Assembly: GCF_040930455.2 (NCBI RefSeq)
Contig: NZ_CP170494.1
Direction: 5' to 3' (one strand)
DNA from: Neopusillimonas maritima
Lineage (GTDB): Bacteria > Pseudomonadota > Gammaproteobacteria > Burkholderiales > Burkholderiaceae_B
DNA: 64,000 nt
Each line of letters opens with the position of its first letter. The first letter of the stretch is position 1. Below the pieces are notes generated by a model, which saw only the letters and a list, made by a program, of their open reading frames with translations, made no database searches and was not told the DNA's origin. Shown piece by piece: positions 1 to 7,770 of the stretch. A program made the position numbers and the translations under genes.

Positions 1-948
1 AATGACATGTGAGGCCAGCCCGGTGTAGGCGCCGTTGTTGCCGATAATCATGGAGTCTTTGGCAACGATGAGGCCCTCTTTTGAAACCCCCATGCGAAGC
101 CAAACGGTGGCGCCCATGCTGGTTGGAGCGCCTAGAAAGTCTTCAAGGCGTGTGTTTACCAAACGTACCGGCTTGCCGGTTTTCAATGCCAGCAGCGCCG
201 CAATGGGTGTGTTGGCGTCTTCAACGGCTTTGGCGCCAAACGCACCGCCTGTCATGGTTTGAATGAATCGAACGCGTGAATGAGGGACATCAAGCGCTTC
301 GGCAAGGCGCGAGCGCGACATGAATACAGATTGTGTGGGTGCCCAAACGGTAATGCGACCATCGCCGTCGACGGCAGCCAGGGTGCCCATAGGCTCCAGA
401 TAACCCGGGTATTGGGGGGGCATTTCATACGTGGCTTCGTAAATAGCGGCTGCTGAATCAAAGCCTTTGTCCACGTTACCCCGGTCAACATGGGTTTCAT
501 AAGCGATATTGCCGGTTCCGTCGTGAATTTCAATGGCGCCCGGCTCCAGCGCGGAAAAGGGGTCGAGCAAAGTGGGTAGCTCTTCGTACTCAACGCGAAT
601 CAGCTCAAGCGCGTCGCGGGCGATTTCATCACTGACGGCGGCGACTGCGGCCACTTCCTCGCCTGCAAACCGGACTTTGCCGGCGGCAAGAATACGCCGC
701 TCTTTACGTGCAGAACCCCACATGCGTGTGGGGGTGTCTTCACCTGTCAGGACGGCTTTGACACCCTTGAGGGCCTTGGCGCGCGACGTGTCGATGCTAA
801 TGATCCGCGCGTGGGGATAGGGGCTGCGCAATACTTTGCCGTGTAGCATGCCCGCCATTTTCAGGTCGCCCGCATATTGGGCTGTACCGGAAACTTTGGT
901 GCGGGCTGTTACTTGCGGAATGCATGCGCCGATAATGGATTCGCTCAT
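1..948 (-). CDS. Molybdenum hydroxylase large subunit (xanthine dehydrogenase / CoxL family), 5' part only
   Basis: The first 316 codons are present and the reading frame is still open at base 1, so the C-terminal half lies outside the window. Residues about 15-125 look like the aldehyde oxidase/xanthine dehydrogenase a/b hammerhead domain, and the molybdopterin-binding domain begins near 140, with a YLEPMGT segment near 182 and the pterin loop GGAFGAK at 234-240. Such subunits bind Mo-pterin cytosine dinucleotide and hydroxylate N-heterocycles, aldehydes or CO together with FAD and 2Fe-2S partners, which would lie further left. The ATG at 948 has GGAG about 10 bases upstream. The substrate cannot be told from this part. 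A MarR gene lies upstream on the same strand, with a candidate operator between them. Confidence 0.85.
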   Translation of the reverse strand, partial: MSESIIGACIPQVTARTKVSGTAQYAGDLKMAGMLHGKVLRSPYPHARIISIDTSRAKALKGVKAVLTGEDTPTRMWGSARKERRILAAGKVRFAGEEVAAVAAVSDEIARDALELIRVEYEELPTLLDPFSALEPGAIEIHDGTGNIAYETHVDRGNVDKGFDSAAAIYEATYEMPPQYPGYLEPMGTLAAVDGDGRITVWAPTQSVFMSRSRLAEALDVPHSRVRFIQTMTGGAFGAKAVEDANTPIAALLALKTGKPVRLVNTRLEDFLGAPTSMGATVWLRMGVSKEGLIVAKDSMIIGNNGAYTGLASHVI

Positions 949-998
949 GGTGCAAGCTCCCTGTGTCGTATGATTGTAGGCGCACGTTAGCGCGAATT

Positions 999-1016
999 AT
1001 GTTGATGTGTCAACAT
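999..1016 (-). promoter_or_regulatory. Candidate MarR operator overlapping the -35 box of the molybdenum hydroxylase gene
   Basis: A perfect inverted repeat ATGTTGA-N4-TCAACAT lies between the MarR gene and the hydroxylase gene. Read on the minus strand it contains a consensus -35 hexamer TTGACA, followed after 18 bases by TAACGT as a weak -10, about 50 bases before the hydroxylase ATG. Symmetry, size and position fit a MarR dimer site that blocks RNA polymerase. Binding by the adjacent regulator is inferred. Confidence 0.6.
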
Positions 1017-1051
1017 AGGATAAACATCAATTAAATTGTTTTTGTAAAACT

Positions 1052-1582
1052 TTAATCGAGTGTCAGTTTGCCGCTATCGCAAGCGTCATGCAGTTTCATG
1101 AGCGCGGAATACATTATTTCGCGTTCGGTTTTGGTCAGTTGCGCCAGGACGGCGGCTTGCAATCGTTGGGCCACCGGCATGACGATTTCATGTTTGGCCA
1201 GTCCTGCATGCGTAATCTCACATATCAGTTTTTTCTTGTGGCCGCCCGGTTCCGGCTGAACTTTGCAGAAGCCGTGTTGTTCGAGCGCGCGCAAGGTTCG
1301 GCTGACCAAAGCCTTATCCGAGCCCGACAAGGCTACCAATTCGCCGAATGGAATGGGTGCAAATCGCGCCAATAGCGATAATAATCGCCACTCAGAAACC
1401 GTCAGGCCATATTTTTCTGCATATTTGGTTGTTACCTCACGCCGCAAGGAGTTGGCCAACTGCACGATGACAGTACTGGGGAATTGGTCAACCGTCAGGC
1501 TGTGACCGTCTTCCTGTACATTTGTCCATGGGCAGTTGTCGGGGTTCGGGCGAATGCTGCGACCTTTAGGTTTGGTGTCCAT
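1052..1582 (-). CDS. MarR family transcriptional regulator
   Basis: A 176-residue protein with the MarR winged-helix fold. The recognition region carries the typical pattern LSGSDKALVSRTLRALE, followed by a wing with GGHKKK and a C-terminal dimerisation helix. MarR proteins are dimeric repressors released by small phenolic or other aromatic ligands. I start at the only ATG (1582); a TTG at 1633 would add 17 residues, and neither has a clear ribosome binding site. It is co-directional with the molybdenum hydroxylase gene, whose promoter holds a perfect inverted repeat, so it is the obvious candidate to control that gene. The ligand is unknown. Confidence 0.85.
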   Translation of the reverse strand: MDTKPKGRSIRPNPDNCPWTNVQEDGHSLTVDQFPSTVIVQLANSLRREVTTKYAEKYGLTVSEWRLLSLLARFAPIPFGELVALSGSDKALVSRTLRALEQHGFCKVQPEPGGHKKKLICEITHAGLAKHEIVMPVAQRLQAAVLAQLTKTEREIMYSALMKLHDACDSGKLTLD

Positions 1583-1753
1583 GCAGGGTTCTGTTTTAGA
1601 AGTGGGTAGGCAATGTCTGCCATTGCAAAGCAAAGAGTGTAATGTGTCCGCTGGGCGTCAGCAAACAAGTCGGTACATTGGGCCTGCAGTGCGATAACCA
1701 GGTTCAACGACGGCATGTAAAATGAGTTCAACCTTTTCCAATTGGGGGAATGC

Positions 1754-3175
1754 ATGTCGTTTTATGACGAGATGTGGGTGAATCCGGGCGTGACTAAGCC
1801 GGCGGTTCGTTCACACTATCAAGCGTTTGAATCTTGGCTGAAAGAGCAGGCGTTCCAGGACATCACCCATAAAAGGGAAGAAGCCGAGCTTATTTTTCAG
1901 CAGGTTGGCATTACGTTTGCCGTGTACGGTGATCAGGCGGGTACCGAGCGTACGATACCTTTTGATATTATTCCGCGCATTTTTCCCGCAACTGAGTGGG
2001 CCTTGCTTGAAGAAGGCTTGCGTCAGCGCGTTACGGCATTGAATATGTTTTTGCACGATATCTATCACGAGCAAAATATTCTGCGCGCCAATCGTATTCC
2101 TGAGGATCTGGTTCTTGCCAACACGCAGTTTCGTCCCGAAATGGTGGGTTTGGATGTGCCCCACAATATTTATGCGCATATTGCCGGAATTGATATTGTT
2201 CGCGCGGGAAGTGGTGAGTTTTATGTGCTTGAAGACAACCTTCGCGTGCCTTCCGGAGTGAGCTACATGCTTGAAAACAGGCGCATGATGATGCGCCTGT
2301 TCCCCGAGCTTTTTGCGTCCAATCGAATTACGCCGATAGCGCATTATCCCAGTTTATTGCTCGATGCCTTAACCAGTGCAGAACCGGGGGGAGTGGATGA
2401 CCCCACAATTGTGGTTCTTACGCCCGGTATGTATAACTCGGCCTATTTTGAGCATGCTTTTTTGGCTCAGCAAATGGGTGTCGAACTGGTTGAGGGGCCG
2501 GATCTTTTTGTGAAAGACAATTATTTGTATATGCGTACCACGCGGGGCCCTCAGCGGGTTGATGTTATTTACCGCCGCGTTGATGATGACTTTCTTGATC
2601 CGGCTGTTTTTCGTGAAGACTCACAACTGGGTGTTAAAGGTCTCATGTCGGTTTACCGTGCGGGTAATGTAACGCTGTGCAATGCAATTGGAACGGGCAT
2701 TGCCGATGACAAGTCGGTGTACCCCTATGTACCAGACATGATTCAGTTTTACTTGGGCGAACAACCTTTGCTTAAGAACGTGGAAACCTTTGTGTGCCGG
2801 CGTCCGGAAGATCTCAGTTATGTATTGGCGAATTTATCCAATTTGGTTGTTAAAGAAACGCACGGAGCCGGAGGGTACGGTATGCTGGTTGGGCCTTACG
2901 CGACAAAAAAAGAGCTTGATACATTTCGCAGCCTGATTAAGGCGGATCCAACCCGTTATATTGCGCAACCCACCCTGGCACTTTCTACATGCCCCACTTT
3001 TGTTGAAGAAGGGGTTGCGCCGCGCCACATCGATTTGCGTCCGTTCGTTTTAACGGGTTCAAAACGCATATCCATGGTGCAAGGTGGGTTGACGCGTGTA
3101 GCACTAAAAAAAGGGTCGTTGGTGGTTAATTCGTCGCAAGGCGGCGGAACCAAAGATACCTGGGTTGTAAGTTAA
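1754..3175 (+). CDS. Circularly permuted ATP-grasp type 2 family protein (DUF404/DUF407), stand-alone copy
   Basis: A 473-residue soluble protein, full length for the family. Key blocks are intact: VLEDNLRVPSGVSYMLENR at 158-176, the glycine-rich nucleotide loop KETHGAGGYG at 367-376, HIDLRPF at 425-431, and NSSQGGGTKDTW at 459-470. ATP-grasp enzymes activate a carboxylate as acyl phosphate and join it to an amine or thiol; members of this branch were predicted from comparative genomics to be amide or peptide ligases. The ATG at 1754 follows a GGGGGA ribosome binding site; an upstream TTG is less likely. It is first of four tightly packed genes with alpha-E and transglutaminase partners. The actual substrate is not known. 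Confidence 0.88.
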   Translation: MSFYDEMWVNPGVTKPAVRSHYQAFESWLKEQAFQDITHKREEAELIFQQVGITFAVYGDQAGTERTIPFDIIPRIFPATEWALLEEGLRQRVTALNMFLHDIYHEQNILRANRIPEDLVLANTQFRPEMVGLDVPHNIYAHIAGIDIVRAGSGEFYVLEDNLRVPSGVSYMLENRRMMMRLFPELFASNRITPIAHYPSLLLDALTSAEPGGVDDPTIVVLTPGMYNSAYFEHAFLAQQMGVELVEGPDLFVKDNYLYMRTTRGPQRVDVIYRRVDDDFLDPAVFREDSQLGVKGLMSVYRAGNVTLCNAIGTGIADDKSVYPYVPDMIQFYLGEQPLLKNVETFVCRRPEDLSYVLANLSNLVVKETHGAGGYGMLVGPYATKKELDTFRSLIKADPTRYIAQPTLALSTCPTFVEEGVAPRHIDLRPFVLTGSKRISMVQGGLTRVALKKGSLVVNSSQGGGTKDTWVVS

Positions 3176-3209
3176 GCGGCACACAACTGCCAAAGATGCG
3201 AGGGCAAGC

Positions 3210-4163
3210 ATGTTAAGTCGGACTGCAGACCATTTTTTCTGGATGGCACGTTACGCGGAACGTGCCGAGAACACCGCCCGAATGCTGGAAGTAAGCTATC
3301 AAACAGCGCTGTTGAGCACGACTGATCAGTATGCAGAGGGTAATTGGCGCGGTGTGCTGGAAATTTCCGAGTTGTCCGACCAGTATTTCGCGACATTTTC
3401 TCGCGCCTCGGCAACTGATGTCATCGATTTCATGGTGCAAGATCCCGATAACCCGTCCTCAATGTTGAGTTGCGTTCGTGCTGCACGAGAGAATGCCCGC
3501 GCGGTTCGTGGTGTTTTGCCTACGGAGGTTTGGGAAACGCTTAATGGAACTTGGCTTGAAATGAACAAAATGCTTAAAGGTCGAGTTTTGCAAAAAGATC
3601 CGGTACGTTTGTTTGACTGGATTAAATTGCGTTCCCATTTATTGCGCGGTGTTCAGGTTGGAACTATGTTGCGCGATGAGGCTTATCACTTTACACGCCT
3701 GGGGACGTTTCTCGAGCGAGCAGACAATACTGCCCGAATTCTTGACGTTAAATTTCAGCGGGGGACTCCGCACGATTCGGCGGGTAGTCAAGTTGATGTG
3801 TCGGCCGAGTTTTATTACTGGGCATCATTGTTGCGTTCGCTTTCCGGCTTTGAAATCTACCGCCGTCTTTATCGTGATGCCATTAGTTCGCGAGCAGTGG
3901 TTGAGTTACTGATACTTCGTGAAGACATGCCACGCTCTTTGGCCGCGTGCACGGGAAACATGGCCAAAATGGTGGCGTCTTTGCACGATTCAGCTTCTCA
4001 CACAACGGTCAAGATGGCGGGTCGGCTGTATGCCGACTTGAAATACGGATCGGTCAGCGAAATCTTTGCGACCGGTTTGCATGAATACCTTGAAACTTAT
4101 CTTTCGCGTGTAAACGAGTTGGGCGAACGAATTAGCCGAGATTTTCTGGTTCCGTTCAAATGA
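3210..4163 (+). CDS. Alpha-E domain protein (DUF403), stand-alone
   Basis: A 317-residue, largely alpha-helical protein. It opens with the family signature FFWMARYAERAENTARML (about residues 9-26) and has a matching second block FLERADNTARILDVKF further on. The domain has no assigned catalytic activity; it is found almost only beside or fused to permuted ATP-grasp proteins, which suggests a partner or scaffold in the same reaction. The gene begins 34 bases after the ATP-grasp stop and its end overlaps the next start by four bases (ATGA), so translational coupling is likely. The same domain recurs at the C-terminus of the next gene, so the operon encodes two versions. Confidence 0.88.
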   Translation: MLSRTADHFFWMARYAERAENTARMLEVSYQTALLSTTDQYAEGNWRGVLEISELSDQYFATFSRASATDVIDFMVQDPDNPSSMLSCVRAARENARAVRGVLPTEVWETLNGTWLEMNKMLKGRVLQKDPVRLFDWIKLRSHLLRGVQVGTMLRDEAYHFTRLGTFLERADNTARILDVKFQRGTPHDSAGSQVDVSAEFYYWASLLRSLSGFEIYRRLYRDAISSRAVVELLILREDMPRSLAACTGNMAKMVASLHDSASHTTVKMAGRLYADLKYGSVSEIFATGLHEYLETYLSRVNELGERISRDFLVPFK

Positions 4164-6718
4164 GACAAGACGCATTGCTTAATCAGTATTTGAATCACGC
4201 CGGTCATTACAATGAACTGCTGGATCAACATGGTGCTGTAAGACCTCATTGGGTACCGCTTGTGCGCCAGTTGGAAGGCTTTGCCGAAAATTCTTTTCAG
4301 GAGCCTATCGACCTTGTGGCTGAACGGCTGCGCAGTTTTGGGCTCAGTTATAACGCTTATTCCGAGGTTGAAGGGTTGTATCAGCCCTGGCGTTTAAGTT
4401 TGGTGCCGGTAGCGATTGAGCAGGACGAGTGGGCCACGATTGCCGGCGCGATCGCGCAACGAGCAAAGCTGTTGGATTACGTCTTGTCGGATATTTATGG
4501 CGAGCAACAGCTTTTGTCGAATAGCGATATTCCGGCCGCTTTAGTGCTTGGTCAAAAAGGCTATTTGTGGCCCTGTCAGTACTTGCTTCCCAGCCACGCC
4601 CCGAAATTGCATCTTTATGCGGCCGATATTGCACGTTGCGCCGACGGGCGCTGGAAGTTAATAGCCGACTATACACAAGATTGCCGGGGGGCTGGGTTCG
4701 CTCTGCAGAACCGTCAAATCGTGGCGCCCATTCTTGCCGAAGCATTTTCCGCCTCACATGTTCGCCACCAAACAGCCTTTTATGAAACATTGCAGCAGAC
4801 GTTGAAGCACTACGCAGCGAATCGTGCTGATAACCCAATCGTCGTTCTGTTGTCGCCGGGTCCCGAACACGATCTTTATTTTGAGCATGCCTATTTGTCG
4901 AGTCAGTTGGGCTTCCCGTTGGTCGAAAGCGCCGATCTGACAGTGCGAGACGACTTTTTATATATGAAAACACTACGGGGCTTGAGAAAAGTCCATGTCG
5001 TTTTACGTTGCATGAATGATCGGGAGTGTGACCCGATGGAACTGGATGCCGGGTCAATGTTGGGTGTGCCCGGGCTGGTGCATGTGATTCGGCAAGGCAA
5101 TCTGATTATGGCAAATGCGCTGGGTAGTGGCGTGCTTGAATCGCCCGGCTTGCAAGCGTATTTGCCGGGTTTGTGCAGCAAGTTGCTGGGTGAGCCGTTG
5201 AAAATGTCGTCTGTGCAAACATGGTGGTGCGGAGACGCCGGTTCGCTGGACTACGTGTTGGCTCATTTAAATGATCTGGTTATTAAGCCTGCTTTTACGG
5301 GGATGACGCAGGATACGGTTTTGGTAAGAGCGTTGAGCCAAAAAGAGCAGCAGTCACTTCGACAAAGTATTGAGGCGCAACCCCAGGCGTATGTCGCGCA
5401 TGAGGCATTGGATCTGGCGCTGACCCCGGATATTGCCGAAGCCGGGTCAGTCTCTCTGGATGCTTACCCCTATCTGGTGCGTGTTTTTGCCGTGGCCAGG
5501 CCGGATGGGTCTTATGCCGTCATGCCCGGCGGCATAGCGCATGTGGGTTATGACCGCAGCCAAACTTTGCTTTCGCGTCGTAATCAGGGGGCGAGCAAGG
5601 ATGTCTGGGTAACCCAGGTATCCTTGTCCGCCAAAAAAGGGCTCTCCAATGGCGAGGGTCCTGATCCCGCTGACGCCCAGATAGCTTCGGACCTAAGTCT
5701 GGAGGATTTGCTGGCTTCGCATGTTGATGTTTCAGCGCGTGTCGGTGATAACCTTTTCTGGATGGGGCGCTATGGTGCACGTTGTGAGCATGTCGTGCGT
5801 TGTCTGCAATTACTCGCGGGTTTGGTGGGCAATGATACGCAGATCGATCAACAGAAAGTGGCATTGGTGCACAAGTTGTGCGAGCAAATGTTCATTATGC
5901 AGGCCGGGCCGACTGCCCACCACCCAATGCACGGAGCGCTCGAGTTGCTTCGAGCTGCGATCTCCCAGTCTGATGCCGTTGAGTCTTTGGTAAACAATGT
6001 TTATCGGCTTTATTTTTGCGGGTGGAATGTTAAAGAGCGGCTCTCGCAAGACAATTGGCTGGTGATCAGCAAAATGCGAAATTCGGTGGCTGTGATGCCG
6101 CGTTCTTTACCTGCGGTGCAGTCACATCTCGATAACTTGGCGTTAATGTGTGCCTCGCTGGGCGGATTTGTGCATGAGCAGATGACGCGCGATGACGGCT
6201 GGTCGTTCCTTGAGCTGGGAAGGGTGGTTGAGCGGCTTCGCCATGCCGGACAGGTGATGGCGTATTTTTTGCAGCTCCCTTCTGCCGAACAAAAGATTTT
6301 CGAAGGCAGTGCCCTGAGGCTTTTGAATAGTGTGGTGACCTATCGCGCCCGTTATCGGCGGGAACCGGAGTTGCTGTCGGTTATTTACATCACTTTGTTT
6401 GACCCGACTAACCCGCATTCCCTGAAATATCAGTGTGAAAAAATTCGTTCCCGCTTGAATGATTTTGAATTAAGCGGTGGGCAATCCGTTGTGCTGTCGG
6501 ACACCTTGGGTGAGCAGTTGCAATCGTTTGATCTGGGCCAGTTTGTTGCGCCCCAAGTAAATCATCGTCTGGTTTGCGAACGTTTGGTTGGGTTATGTGA
6601 ACTGGCGCAAAAGCTGGTGGACACGCTAACGCGCGACATCAGTCGGCAATACTTCTTACTCGCAGATCATTATCACGACAATGATGTGGTTGATGTGCCG
6701 GGCGAGGAGGCGTCATGA
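4160..6718 (+). CDS. Fusion of circularly permuted ATP-grasp domain with C-terminal alpha-E domain
   Basis: This 852-residue protein joins an ATP-grasp-like half (about 1-490) to an alpha-E half (about 525-840, opening with DNLFWMGRYGARCEHVVR). It is thus a fused paralogue of the two preceding genes. Blocks intact in the stand-alone enzyme are altered here: EDNLRVPSG becomes ADYTQDCRG (169-177), the glycine loop KETHGAGGYG becomes KPAFTGMTQD (376-385), and HIDLRPF is not recognisable. The ATP-grasp half may therefore be a pseudoenzyme or use a different chemistry. Both ends overlap neighbours by four bases. A short acidic linker (about 492-520) joins the halves. Confidence 0.87.
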   Translation: MRQDALLNQYLNHAGHYNELLDQHGAVRPHWVPLVRQLEGFAENSFQEPIDLVAERLRSFGLSYNAYSEVEGLYQPWRLSLVPVAIEQDEWATIAGAIAQRAKLLDYVLSDIYGEQQLLSNSDIPAALVLGQKGYLWPCQYLLPSHAPKLHLYAADIARCADGRWKLIADYTQDCRGAGFALQNRQIVAPILAEAFSASHVRHQTAFYETLQQTLKHYAANRADNPIVVLLSPGPEHDLYFEHAYLSSQLGFPLVESADLTVRDDFLYMKTLRGLRKVHVVLRCMNDRECDPMELDAGSMLGVPGLVHVIRQGNLIMANALGSGVLESPGLQAYLPGLCSKLLGEPLKMSSVQTWWCGDAGSLDYVLAHLNDLVIKPAFTGMTQDTVLVRALSQKEQQSLRQSIEAQPQAYVAHEALDLALTPDIAEAGSVSLDAYPYLVRVFAVARPDGSYAVMPGGIAHVGYDRSQTLLSRRNQGASKDVWVTQVSLSAKKGLSNGEGPDPADAQIASDLSLEDLLASHVDVSARVGDNLFWMGRYGARCEHVVRCLQLLAGLVGNDTQIDQQKVALVHKLCEQMFIMQAGPTAHHPMHGALELLRAAISQSDAVESLVNNVYRLYFCGWNVKERLSQDNWLVISKMRNSVAVMPRSLPAVQSHLDNLALMCASLGGFVHEQMTRDDGWSFLELGRVVERLRHAGQVMAYFLQLPSAEQKIFEGSALRLLNSVVTYRARYRREPELLSVIYITLFDPTNPHSLKYQCEKIRSRLNDFELSGGQSVVLSDTLGEQLQSFDLGQFVAPQVNHRLVCERLVGLCELAQKLVDTLTRDISRQYFLLADHYHDNDVVDVPGEEAS

Positions 6719-7659
6719 GCGTCAGTATGGTCTATCAGGTAATGCATGACACCTTGTACCGCTATCAATTGCCGGTCAGTTTGTCGCGTCAGATCCTGCG
6801 TCTGACGCCGCGGCAATTGCCTTGGCAGGATGTGTATTCGTGTCACGTTGATATTCAGCCACTACCGTCGCATATCCATACCACGCGCGACGCATTCGGG
6901 AATGAGGTTTTATTGTTTTGTCTGGAACAAGAGCATACTGAACTTGAGTTCCGGTCACGCTCCCGGGTTGAGGTCAAACCACGCTACTTGCCTGCTGCAT
7001 CGGTTGATTTGCCGTTGGAGGAGGTGGTTGATTTTTATCGATTTGCGCCGGGTAAACGTTACTCAGCTTCGGATTTTGAGGCGATGAAGTTTTTGTACGA
7101 GTCGTCGCATGTTCGCGTTAAACGGGTGTTTGCTGATTGGACTCGGGAAATGATGTTTCCCGGTCAATCTTTGTGTGGGCTTATTCGAGCGCTGCAGAAC
7201 AGAATTTATTCGGAGTTTACTTTTGATCCGACGGCAACAACTGTGTCCACACCGGTCACCGACGTGTTTGATCATCGTAAAGGGGTGTGTCAGGACTTCG
7301 CTCATTTAATGTTGTCGTGTTTGCGTTCGGTTGGTTTGGCTGCGCGTTATGTCAGTGGCTATATTCTTACGCACCCGCCGGAAGGCCAGGCCCGTTTGGT
7401 TGGGGCGGATGCGTCGCATGCCTGGGTGTCTGTTTATATGCCGGGTTTTGGGTGGATTGATAGCGACCCCACCAACAATATTTTTGTGAATACCGAGCAC
7501 ATCACTTTAAGCTGGGGTCGTGATTATGCGGATATTTCCCCGGTGCGCGGCATGATGATCGGCAGTGGCGCACATACATTGGATATTGCTGTGACGGTCT
7601 GCCCTGAAAATGAATCAAAAATGGGGTTTGACACGCCACTGAGTCATTTTGAACGCTGA
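6715..7659 (+). CDS. Transglutaminase-like cysteine protease family protein
   Basis: A 314-residue protein with an N-terminal beta-rich region (about 1-110, bacterial transglutaminase-like N domain) and a papain-fold core. The catalytic triad is visible: Cys192 in KGVCQDFAHL, His235 in DASHAWVSVY, and Asp251 in WIDSDPTN. No signal peptide or membrane segment is seen, so a cytoplasmic location is likely. Members cleave or transfer amide bonds. Its ATG overlaps the fusion gene by four bases, with a strong GAGGAGG ribosome binding site. In an operon with ATP-grasp ligase candidates it could process, release or trim the ligated product; that role is inferred from context. Confidence 0.88.
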   Translation: MSVSMVYQVMHDTLYRYQLPVSLSRQILRLTPRQLPWQDVYSCHVDIQPLPSHIHTTRDAFGNEVLLFCLEQEHTELEFRSRSRVEVKPRYLPAASVDLPLEEVVDFYRFAPGKRYSASDFEAMKFLYESSHVRVKRVFADWTREMMFPGQSLCGLIRALQNRIYSEFTFDPTATTVSTPVTDVFDHRKGVCQDFAHLMLSCLRSVGLAARYVSGYILTHPPEGQARLVGADASHAWVSVYMPGFGWIDSDPTNNIFVNTEHITLSWGRDYADISPVRGMMIGSGAHTLDIAVTVCPENESKMGFDTPLSHFER

Positions 7660-7724
7660 AAGGTGTCGATAAACAACATTATTGCCCCTGCGGTTTGCAA
7701 TTCATAATATAAATTGAAATAATT

Positions 7725-7743
7725 GATAATAGTTTTCAATATC
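7725..7743 (+). promoter_or_regulatory. Fur-box-like site upstream of TonB-dependent receptor
   Basis: The 19 bases GATAATAGTTTTCAATATC match the classical Fur consensus GATAATGATAATCATTATC at 14 of 19 positions by direct comparison. The site ends 27 bases before the receptor ATG in an AT-rich stretch with repeated ATATCAA-like elements. Position and match suggest iron-dependent repression of the receptor and PepSY genes. Binding is inferred. Confidence 0.6.
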
Positions 7744-7770
7744 AATACCAATATCAACATTACCATTATT

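Noticed and set aside
4344..5057. A 237-codon minus-strand frame
   Set aside because: It lies wholly inside the ATP-grasp/alpha-E fusion gene, has no domain pattern and an Arg/Pro/Thr-rich composition typical of an antisense shadow.
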